Assembly: GCF_004912145.1 (NCBI RefSeq)
Contig: NZ_STGT01000001.1
Span: 248,001-312,000 of the forward strand
Length of the DNA stretch: 64,000 nucleotides
Source: Peteryoungia rhizophila
GTDB lineage: Bacteria; Pseudomonadota; Alphaproteobacteria; Rhizobiales; Rhizobiaceae
Direction of reading: 5' to 3'
In this document: positions 49,127 to 56,250 of the stretch, piece by piece
How the letters are laid out: each line of letters starts with the position of its first letter
Numbering within the stretch: the first letter of the stretch is position 1
Translations under genes and position numbers: made by a program
Notes under the pieces: model-generated
What the model was told of the DNA's origin: nothing
Seen by the model: the letters and a program-made list of their open reading frames with translations, nothing else
The model's database searches: none

Positions 49127-49351
49127 ATGGCAACAGCCTCCGATAGCGTAGCACTCGGCCAGCTGATCCGTGCTGAGCGAAAGCGTCAGCAACTGACCCA
49201 GGAACAGCTTGCCGATGTCGCCGGCGTAGGCATTCGGTTCGTGCGCGAGCTGGAGAGCGGCAAGGCAAGCTGTCGGGTTGGACTTGCTCTGACTGTCCTG
49301 CAGACGCTCGGCTTGATTGTGAGCATTACCTCCCGCGGGGCATCCTCATGA
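49127..49351 (+). CDS. HipB-like XRE antitoxin/repressor
   Basis: The 74-residue protein is a Cro/CI-type helix-turn-helix (ALGQLIRAERKRQQLTQEQLADVAGVGIRFVRELESGKASCRVGLALTVLQTLGL), as in HipB. I prefer the ATG at 49127, which has AAAGGGATG upstream; ATG 49118 is in frame. It overlaps the start of a broken hipA gene by 4 bases (ATGA), the usual hipBA order. It should bind the palindromes just upstream. With hipA ruined, it may persist only as a repressor. Confidence 0.85.
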   Translation: MATASDSVALGQLIRAERKRQQLTQEQLADVAGVGIRFVRELESGKASCRVGLALTVLQTLGLIVSITSRGASS

Positions 49352-49637
49352 GCCGCGTGCTAGACGTCAATCTCAAGGATCGAAACGCCGGCGAGCTCAA
49401 GCAGGACGACGACGCCTCGCTCACCTTCACTTATGACGGTGACTACCTTGTCAGTGATCCAGTCGCCTTGTCAGCCTCCCTACCGGTTAGGCAAGATCTT
49501 TTCGTCGATCGCGTCGCCCGCCCGTTCTTCTCCGGGCTCCCGCCTGATGAAGGCGCCCGACGTCGATTGACTGCAGCACCTTAAAGAGATCCTCTCACCT
49601 GCTCAGACAGAGGCCACTGCTCGGCGGGGAAGCAGAC

Positions 49638-50024
49638 GTGCGCCTCTCGCTTGCCGGCGCCCAATTGCAGTGGCAGGTTTGTTCAAAGGCGCGCCGCGCG
49701 GGACCGGCCGGCGAGTATCTGTGCTGGATCTACGGGCCGGGGCGCACGGAGTTCTACCTGGTCGGTGAAACCAAAGTCGTGCTCGATCTGCCCGGCACCA
49801 GCGTCAACTTCCATGGCGATCAGTTCCCGTTCGTCATCGAGCGCCGCCACACCAGCGTTGAGAAATGGGAACGGGTCGCCGGCTCGGTGAACATCGTCGT
49901 CGCAAACCGCGCCTTCGACGCATTCGTCGAGCAGCCAGGCGCCGGGATGCTCTACCGTGTGCGCCATGGAGGCCGGATCATCCACGAGACGGGGCCAATT
50001 GATAAGGCTGAGGCATCTGGATAG
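49638..50024 (+). CDS. Hypothetical ORF fused to a hipA remnant
   Basis: The frame opens at a GTG inside the hipA remnant (RLSLAGAQ) and then runs into unrelated sequence, EYLCWIYGPGRTEFYLVGETKVVLDLPGTSVNFHGDQFPF and IHETGPIDKAEASG, which looks like the C-terminal part of another protein. So it is likely a chance fusion at the left junction of the inserted segment rather than a designed gene. No family recognised. Confidence 0.4.
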   Translation: MRLSLAGAQLQWQVCSKARRAGPAGEYLCWIYGPGRTEFYLVGETKVVLDLPGTSVNFHGDQFPFVIERRHTSVEKWERVAGSVNIVVANRAFDAFVEQPGAGMLYRVRHGGRIIHETGPIDKAEASG

Positions 50025-50047
50025 GTTGCGGCAACTAGGAGACACTC

Positions 50048-50398
50048 ATGCGACGTTTAGTTACTGCCGTCTTCATCGCAACATTCAGTTTCGCGCCGCC
50101 AGTTTCCTCTAAAGAGCTTACTGTCAACGATGTGTTGGATAACAGTGGGGAATCCCAATTCTTCCAAGCAGTCGTCTACTCGACCTGGCAAGGGCTACAG
50201 TGGATGCACATCTGGACAGAAACCAGAGACGGGGTTCGAAACTATTGCCAGCCCGAAAAGCTGGGCATGGGTCTGGACACCGTCCGGGGTATGGTCAAAT
50301 CCTACATTGAGGACAATCCGGCCGATGGTGAACGAGCCAGTAAAGAGCTTGGCCTGGTCATGATCATGGCCGCTCGCGACACCTTTCCCTGCAACTGA
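50048..50398 (+). CDS. Secreted Rap1a/Tai-like protein
   Basis: The 116-residue protein has a signal peptide (MRRLVTAVFIATFSFAPPVSS) and a mature part reminiscent of Rap1a/Tai immunity proteins: FFQAVVYSTWQGLQWMHIW, YCQPEKLGMGLDTVRGMVKSYIEDNP and a final TFPCN, with two Cys that may form a disulphide. Such proteins protect against periplasmic amidase effectors of type VI secretion, but none is seen here. It is carried in the segment inserted into hipA. Its ribosome site (CTAGGAGACACTC) is good. Confidence 0.65.
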   Translation: MRRLVTAVFIATFSFAPPVSSKELTVNDVLDNSGESQFFQAVVYSTWQGLQWMHIWTETRDGVRNYCQPEKLGMGLDTVRGMVKSYIEDNPADGERASKELGLVMIMAARDTFPCN

Positions 50399-51141
50399 TC
50401 CAACGTCAGTAACCTGCCGCACTCCATGAGGATCTGAGCTAAATTCAAATCATCGAAGCGCAAAGAGAAGACGCATACGATGACCAAGCTCAGTCATATT
50501 TGAGGGTAGCTACCTCGACCACGAATCGCCCAGCCTGGATAAAACCGTCATCCGCATACGGTAGGCGGAGGCTGATAGAGGATGGGCCATGGAAAGCGCG
50601 CTACCCTTGCCCCGCTGAGTCCGACAGTCGCCCGGCCGTCATGGTCAATCTGGGTGAAACCATCGCAGCCCCTATGCCTCGAATGATCCGGTCCAACGGC
50701 CCAGCACGCGGCCGAGACATTGCGCGTCCAGCGAATGCTGATGTTTCACTACCTGATCGGCAATGCCGACGACCATGCCAAAAATTATGCCCTGCTCTAT
50801 AGCGGGAAGGCGCCGGACCTCGCACCGATGTATGATGCCATCTGCACGGCTGCCTATCCACGACTCTCAAAGAAGATGGCGATGTCTCTCTGTGGCAGGT
50901 CACTGCCAGACACGATCCGCTGGAGCAATGGGCGTCGCTCGTGCCGTCCAACAAAACCGCGACGCGCATGCTCGCCGGCGAGTTGATGCGGATGGCAGAC
51001 GCGATCGGGGCGGAAGCCGACGTGCTGATGGAAGAGATGTCTGAGAATGGCACCTACCATCCGATCTTGCAGACTGTCCGGAAAGTTATCGACACAAGAT
51101 GCGCCCTGGTGCGAAGGGCGTTGGAAAAGCCGAGCCAGTAG

Positions 51142-51684
51142 TCCCTACAGCTGCCTCTTACGGAGAAAGGACAGCCTAGCGTTCGACGTCAGTCTCGTTC
51201 GCCGGTTCCTGGGCAGCGTCGTTATCAGCCTCGGACAGCCTCAGCGCTTCCATGAGCGCCCCGTGGCGCTCATACTCTCTCCCGACAAGGTCTCCCGCTG
51301 CTGACGACTTGTGGCGCTTGGCCCGGCCAATGAGTTTCACGCTGTTGTCGTTCATCGTCTTCGCCTCGCAGTCGACCAGTGGGAGGCAGCGTGGTTCTGC
51401 CTGCTCGGCGCAAAGTATCACGCTTCGAGAGCCAATCAGCCGCCCCGAGGCGGGGAATGGCAGCGATCCTAGGGATCGATCGCTGACCTGAGGCACTGGC
51501 GCTCACTCGCGATACCTCTTCTTGCCGCGGCTGACTAAGATCCGCTAGCGCCGTGCGAAGACTCGCCGCATGGCAACTATTACCGTATGATCCGCGGATC
51601 GGGATCAAATGCGCCTAGCTTGCGGAGCGATGGCGAGACCAGGTTACAAATCATCTCGAGGCGCCATCGAAGAAGGGATCAACA
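51142..51684. other. Gene-poor region
   Basis: 543 bases between the hipA remnant and a small gene. Apart from the weak minus-strand candidate at 51176-51355 I see no gene. Several stretches look like decayed coding sequence but I cannot assign them. Confidence 0.45.
51176..51355 (-). CDS. Possible small protein
   Basis: A 59-residue frame starts at ATG 51355 (MNDNSVKLIGRAKRHKSSAAG) with GAGGCGAAGACG upstream. It is charged and has no recognised family; the upstream frame to 51496 is open too. The support is the ribosome site and length alone. Confidence 0.3.
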   Translation of the reverse strand: MNDNSVKLIGRAKRHKSSAAGDLVGREYERHGALMEALRLSEADNDAAQEPANETDVER

Positions 51685-51891
51685 GTGACCGAGAAGGACG
51701 TCCGTAGTGGCACCGAAGAACAGGGCTCTTCGCGCACGATTTCGGGCACGGATCAGCCTACATCGACAACCTATCAAGCCCGCCCCAATTCCGAAGAGGT
51801 GGACGTCGCCTCATTCGTGAAGGAATTGCTCGTAAGCGACAAGACCATCCTAGACTACCTCAAACAATCTGAGACCGACGAGCGCGCCTGA
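51685..51891 (+). CDS. Small acidic hypothetical protein
   Basis: A 68-residue protein from a GTG at 51685, preceded by GAAGAAGGGATCAACA, a good ribosome site. It is Ser/Thr/Glu-rich with VDVASFVKELLVSDKTILDYLKQSE near the C-terminus, a likely amphipathic helix. No family is recognised; its partner genes are unknown. Confidence 0.45.
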   Translation: MTEKDVRSGTEEQGSSRTISGTDQPTSTTYQARPNSEEVDVASFVKELLVSDKTILDYLKQSETDERA

Positions 51892-52047
51892 CAGCAGCTC
51901 ACCGGCACTAGCCCTCCACCCTCGCTGACGCCGACTCCGGCTTGCGGGGCAGTTTGGATGACGTCTACCGTCCCGAAGTCTGATGAACGACAAGAACCTA
52001 GGCTCACGCTCCAGCGCGACAACCAACTTTCACTAGGCAACTTCCGA

Positions 52048-52434
52048 TCATGTAGTCCTGTTCAACAAGGACCGCAGCATGTTTCGAGCAAAACTGTCAG
52101 GGGGCTGCACATCATCCGGTGCCACGCTCCTGACAAAACTCACCCATGCATCTTCGCCGGCGCTCCTCTCCTGCGGGCCGAGCATGCGCTCCAAGAGGGC
52201 AACAGTGTCAGCGCTGTAGAATTGCGCGAGCGACACCCGGAATAGGGCTCTGTCATCGCAATTGAGCATAGCAGCGACGGCGGGGACCTTATCGAGCGGC
52301 ATCTTTGCGTTTCCGTCCAGGACAAGCCGGACCAGGCGTTCAGGCGAGCCTGATGGGCCGTCGATGTCATGGAGGCTCAGGCCTACAGTTGCGATGCACT
52401 CGGTGAGATAGTTGCGGATCGATAAGCTGTTCAT
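52048..52434 (-). CDS. HTH-like hypothetical protein A
   Basis: From ATG 52434 (MNSLSIRNYLTECIATVGLSL) the protein has 128 residues. Its middle, SPERLVRLVLDGNAKMPLDKVPAVAAMLNCDDRALFRVSLAQFYS, resembles the part of XRE-type repressors that includes the recognition helix, followed by a C-terminal helical region. The neighbour 52668-53045 has a similar phrase (YLTFLLTGRARLKLEFVKPVAQALNLDENRLFCTALEGM), so the two are probably distant paralogues. Function unknown; it may be a regulator. Confidence 0.6.
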   Translation of the reverse strand: MNSLSIRNYLTECIATVGLSLHDIDGPSGSPERLVRLVLDGNAKMPLDKVPAVAAMLNCDDRALFRVSLAQFYSADTVALLERMLGPQERSAGEDAWVSFVRSVAPDDVQPPDSFARNMLRSLLNRTT

Positions 52435-52631
52435 GTCGTGCACTCATCTCTTGATGTCGATGAGTTACTTATAGCGGAGGGTTGCGTGGGGGTGTCTCGG
52501 GGGCTGACGCCGACGAAGAGAACCCATGCGCCGGATGACAGGGGCTCCATTTAAAGCCCCTAGCAGGTTCCAGGCACGCGCCAGGTAGAGCGAGTGGATC
52601 CAGGAGTAGGCCGGATCTCCAAGGCAATACA

Positions 52632-52654
52632 GGATTGAACAAGCAGTTCAATCC
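52632..52654 (-). terminator. Hairpin downstream of HTH-like protein B
   Basis: GGATTGAAC / GTTCAATCC, 9 perfect base pairs with a 5-base loop, 14 bases after the stop at 52668 on the minus strand; no run of T, so a terminator role is tentative. Confidence 0.5.
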
Positions 52655-52667
52655 GCCGAAGGCGCGG

Positions 52668-53045
52668 TCAGTCGATCTTCTTCTCTCTCTTTTCCCTCTT
52701 CTTATGCTTCCTTTTCTTCTTCTTTTTCTGCTCTTCCTGTGGCTTCACCTCTTCGAATGAATCAATCATTCGCCACAGGAATTCGTTCAGGTAAGGAAGG
52801 TCTTGGGTCTGATGCATGCCTTCAAGTGCGGTGCAGAACAACCTGTTCTCGTCCAGGTTCAGCGCCTGCGCCACAGGCTTCACGAATTCGAGTTTCAGGC
52901 GAGCTCTGCCAGTAAGAAGGAAGGTCAGATATGTGCCCCTGATCCCAGCGTCGTATAGCGCATGCCATCCGCCAGATCCGATATCATCCAGGCGAGCACG
53001 CAGCGTTACTGCGAGATGGTGCCAGTTCTGGTGATTACCGCCCAT
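52668..53045 (-). CDS. HTH-like hypothetical protein B with Lys-rich tail
   Basis: The 125-residue protein has an XRE-like core (IRGTYLTFLLTGRARLKLEFVKPVAQALNLDENRLFC) and ends in a striking basic tail (QKKKKKRKHKKREKREKKID) that could contact nucleic acid or membrane. Its ATG overlaps the stop of the DUF2293 gene by 11 bases, so the two are coupled. It resembles the neighbouring protein A. The function is unknown. Confidence 0.6.
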   Translation of the reverse strand: MGGNHQNWHHLAVTLRARLDDIGSGGWHALYDAGIRGTYLTFLLTGRARLKLEFVKPVAQALNLDENRLFCTALEGMHQTQDLPYLNEFLWRMIDSFEEVKPQEEQKKKKKRKHKKREKREKKID

Positions 53046-53370
53046 AATCGTCTACGCTCCCTTCGACAGGTTGCGCCTCCTGGAACGATTCCTTTCGCCG
53101 CCGCCAGCTATCTATGATGGCGTTCACGCGCGGCTGGACGCGCCGGCGGGCTTCCACTCGGTCAATCCCGGTGAGCAAAAGAGTGTCGTAGTCGGTGTGG
53201 TGATGGCGCAAGTGCGTTTGCATCGTTATGCCAACCGCCTTGCCTATTGTGGCACCTGTCCAGTTCTTGCTGGCAATCTCGGCGGCAAACCAGGCAACTG
53301 CAAAGTCTGGGCAGCCTGGGTGCTTCTTGCGGATGTGCTTGGTTACAGCATCAATCCTGTATCTCGTCAT
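53035..53370 (-). CDS. DUF2293-domain protein
   Basis: The 111-residue protein matches the DUF2293 pattern well: IRKKHPGCPDFAVAWFAAEIASKNWTGATIGKAV and HLRHHHTDYDTLLLTGIDRVEARRRVQPRVNAIIDSWR, with the H-x-R-H-x-x-T-x-Y-D core. The start at ATG 53370 has GGAGCGAACG upstream. The family is common in alphaproteobacteria, often near mobile or regulatory DNA; its role is unknown. It leads a short operon with protein B. Confidence 0.82.
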   Translation of the reverse strand: MTRYRIDAVTKHIRKKHPGCPDFAVAWFAAEIASKNWTGATIGKAVGITMQTHLRHHHTDYDTLLLTGIDRVEARRRVQPRVNAIIDSWRRRKESFQEAQPVEGSVDDYGR

Positions 53371-54348
53371 CGTTCGCTCCGATTTAATAGGTGGAGCTCA
53401 CTAACGATCACAGCGGGTGCCAGATAAACAAACGCTTATTCCTGTGGATTGCGGGGATAATCTGGGGTGCTTTTAAAGCTCGTTGGGCGACGTGTCCTTG
53501 CCACAACACCGGGAGGGCATCCTTTAGCGGGAAATCGAAGTCCTAGGTTTCCGAGGAAAGTCGATGGGGATGCCTTTAGACGCCACCGACATTCCTGGCG
53601 CCAATCCTCCCATGAAAACGACCACAACCTCAGGGCGCAACCCAACGTTGGCGCTCACGTTGTCACTGACAACTTAATCCCGCTCATAGTGCCTCGAGTG
53701 CCAACCTTTCATGCCAAAAAGTTGACGGAGCCTGACTGCGCCTGCCGTTTAACGCACCGTTATGTTGACGGAGCTTTCCATTTAGTTGTCACTTTAGGCA
53801 CGAAAACAGAGATTTCCCCCATCGTGTCAACTTCTGTTTCAAGAAGGCGCAGAGATGCAACAGCTGTGGTCGCCTCGCTCCGCTGCCCCTGCCACACCAC
53901 AACCGATGATAGCCGTTCAGCAGTGCAAACGTAGGCTACGATAATACCGACAACCTATACCGGTCAGGGGCGAAAAGGCATTTTTCTGAGCCGATGCGGA
54001 TACTGCCGTGGCAAGCGATATTCACGCTTGCTTGAACCAGATGGGCTCCGTTGTCGTAGTTCAGAGTCAACAATGCTCGGTCAAATTGATACATTCCTGC
54101 ATCGACGGGGGAGCGATGGCAGAGCGCCGCCGCAATGTTTTGCCTGCAATCTCCGCCTCGAACCTCCTGTGTAGGTCTAAACTGCGGGGGAAGCATGAGG
54201 CAGACGCAACTAAGAAGTGAGGTCTATTTTGACCTGGCCAGAGACAGCGACTGCTCATAGATGACAGACAGCCACCTCACCTTAGCGGCGAGCAAGCGCG
54301 ACAGTGCTCTTCCGCTTTACCCTACAAGAGCTAAAACCTCCCACAATC
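53371..54348. other. Gene-poor region of about 1 kb
   Basis: No gene with a convincing start or protein was found. The phrase GTTGACGGAGC occurs twice (about 53722 and 53763). The region may hold decayed genes or untranslated sequence. Confidence 0.5.
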
Positions 54349-54780
54349 TCAACGACTCCATCGGCGCGCAGTCGCAGCCTTAAATATCTTTGTCGTGGCC
54401 CTCCGGATTAACGTGAGCACATAGGCGATCAGAACGATAATCGGAGCGATAACGACCGCGAAGAACGGCGCCAAGTTGCGGCCGGCGTCTGATATCCACT
54501 CTCTCATCAACCAGACATGCTCCGCTGTTGCCTCGTCGTCGGTAAACATGCCGTCGCCATTCAGGTCGAACGCGTAAACACGCCAGTCCAAGTAGGCATT
54601 GGTGACGAACGCAAAGCCGACCAGGACCGCGTAGGCCAGCGCCAAGTTAAGCACGACTTTCGCCCATCCAGACATGGGCTTTGTGCGAAGGTCAATGATC
54701 AGAAACAGCAGAAATGAAAGGCCGATAGCGCCAAAGTGGGCGATCAATGGCGCGTAGGTGACTAGTGTCTGCTCAATCAT
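54349..54780 (-). CDS. Membrane protein with an EF-hand-like loop
   Basis: The 143-residue protein has three hydrophobic segments (about residues 13-30, 42-62, 103-125). Between the second and third is YAFDLNGDGMFTDDEATAEH, a calcium-binding EF-hand-like loop (DxNxDGxxxxDE), placed outside the membrane if the topology is right. The C-terminus is basic (ARRWSR). No family is recognised and the ribosome site is weak. It stands alone between the small-gene cluster and the defence-like block. Confidence 0.6.
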   Translation of the reverse strand: MIEQTLVTYAPLIAHFGAIGLSFLLFLIIDLRTKPMSGWAKVVLNLALAYAVLVGFAFVTNAYLDWRVYAFDLNGDGMFTDDEATAEHVWLMREWISDAGRNLAPFFAVVIAPIIVLIAYVLTLIRRATTKIFKAATARRWSR

Positions 54781-54994
54781 CTTTGAAATTTAATGGACAG
54801 AAATGGCTATCAAGTTCGGCTCACGGTTGTATTCCGCTAGTCTTTAAAGAGCAAGCGTCAGGCGGCGGTGATGAGCTACACTAATCCCGACGCGAATGCA
54901 GAAGGCCTCCGTGACGCGCGCGGCTCTCTTCCTGCCCTTCGCATCGATCAACATATCGGGGCCAGCCAGTGAAAATCCCTGAGTAAACCAGACG

Positions 54995-56134
54995 CTACTC
55001 CCGATATTTATAGGCACTGTAGTAGGCATCGTGCTCTGACATCAGATGGGGCGGTCCGGACCCCAATGGGTCCAGCCACGCAACGGCCTGCTCTGCCCAG
55101 GTGAGCCATTCCACTGCTGCGCTGCTCTCGCTAACCGGCGATTGGGCCACGAGCGCTTGGACAGCGGTAACGAATGCTCTCAATTCGGCGGCTTCGCGAT
55201 GCCGTCGTGCCATAACCCTCAGTTCGCCAACGCGCGCGAACTGGATTTGCTCTGAGCGTTTCCGTTCGGCTTCGCGTTTCTCCCAGATCGCGTATTGGCG
55301 GGCTTGCTCCTCCCTCTCCAAACGGCGTGCGTGAAGGGAAAAGCCGGCTGCTGCCAACCCCTCCAAGATGCTAGGCATGGTCGCCTCTAGCCGCTGCTTC
55401 TTTCCATCGGCCCAGTTGACGCGCAGTCCGAGATAGCTGGCGTTCGTAATCGTGAGCTTCAACAAACCCGATGGCACATGGTCGAATTCCGGGATCTTGT
55501 GCCACGAGTATTCCGCTGCATCCCGCAGTTCTTGCTTAGTCGGAATGTGAGCAACCCTCTTGGTCTGCTCGTTGAAACTGATCCAGATCTCTTCCTCCTG
55601 GATGATTAGACGCCATGCCTCGGTATCCTGCTTCTGCAAAATCCAACCTTGCCCTTGTATCTCCCGCACCAGCTGGTCAACGAGGTTGCATATTCGCCCG
55701 ATGGGGCCGGGCGACGTCATGAATTTGAAGGGCGGCAACGTGATAGTGGCAAAGTCCTCATACCATTTAAGTCTTGCGAGGCGCTTGCGGATTGAAGCCA
55801 CGATCGGGTGCGGAGGGGGCGCTGTCTGGACGTTTTCGACTGCTCCTGACCTAACTTCGCGAATCTCGACCGGTTTAGCGGCCAGGGTATGGCGTGGCAC
55901 CTTCGGGCCCAAACGGACAACTAAGCCTCTGTCAGCCCTCTCTGTCGGCAATTCAGGTCTCTCGACTGCTTTGCCGAAAGCCAGCTTCTGCCAGTATCCA
56001 ACTGGTGGAACGGGTATATCGAAGCGTCTGCAGACGTTGGCGAGCGTTTGACCGGATACGCCGAATTCTGATCCCAGCTTGTTCAGCGGTGTCGACCAAA
56101 CCAGCTGGTAGATTTCCTCTCGTGTCTTCTTCAT
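54995..56134 (-). CDS. HTH-domain protein downstream of the McrB-like block
   Basis: From ATG 56134 the protein has 379 residues. The N-terminus, TREEIYQLVWSTPLNKLGSEFGVSGQTLANVCRRFDIPVPPVGYWQKLAFGK, is a helix-turn-helix that I know as a recurrent domain in accessory DNA, but not with a set function. The middle has WILQKQDTEAWRLIIQEEEIWISFNEQTKRV and the C-terminus is a helical, charged region. It is 116 bases after the Hsp70-like gene on the same strand, so it could belong to the block. Confidence 0.7.
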   Translation of the reverse strand: MKKTREEIYQLVWSTPLNKLGSEFGVSGQTLANVCRRFDIPVPPVGYWQKLAFGKAVERPELPTERADRGLVVRLGPKVPRHTLAAKPVEIREVRSGAVENVQTAPPPHPIVASIRKRLARLKWYEDFATITLPPFKFMTSPGPIGRICNLVDQLVREIQGQGWILQKQDTEAWRLIIQEEEIWISFNEQTKRVAHIPTKQELRDAAEYSWHKIPEFDHVPSGLLKLTITNASYLGLRVNWADGKKQRLEATMPSILEGLAAAGFSLHARRLEREEQARQYAIWEKREAERKRSEQIQFARVGELRVMARRHREAAELRAFVTAVQALVAQSPVSESSAAVEWLTWAEQAVAWLDPLGSGPPHLMSEHDAYYSAYKYRE

Positions 56135-56250
56135 CGCTGCCGATCTCGCTTCCCATGAACTCTTGATACGATGGAAGCTGCGGAAATATCGGCTTTGATC
56201 TAAATCACACTGCGTATGAGCCGATGGCAGGGTCGACGAGCACGCCAAGG

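Larger units (their letters stand above)
49348..51141 (+). pseudogene. hipA toxin gene, disrupted by deletion and insertion
   Basis: Pieces of a HipA-like serine/threonine kinase toxin are strung over 1.8 kb. The N-terminus (MSRVLDVNLKDRNAGELKQ...VARPFFSGLPPDEGARRRL) ends at a stop at 49584; a shifted frame gives LLGGEADVRLSLAGAQ (about 49614-49665); then about 1 kb of foreign sequence; then the C-terminus from about 50690 (AETLRVQRMLMFHYLIGNADDHAKNYALLY, with the catalytic GNADxHxKN) to a frameshift near 50930 and the tail ending at 51141 (ELMRMADAIGAEADVLMEEM). The central kinase core is lost, so it cannot be active. Confidence 0.82.

Noticed and set aside
53467..53934. 155-codon frame in the gene-poor region
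   Set aside because: No ribosome site, no recognisable composition or family; kept only as part of the gene-poor region.
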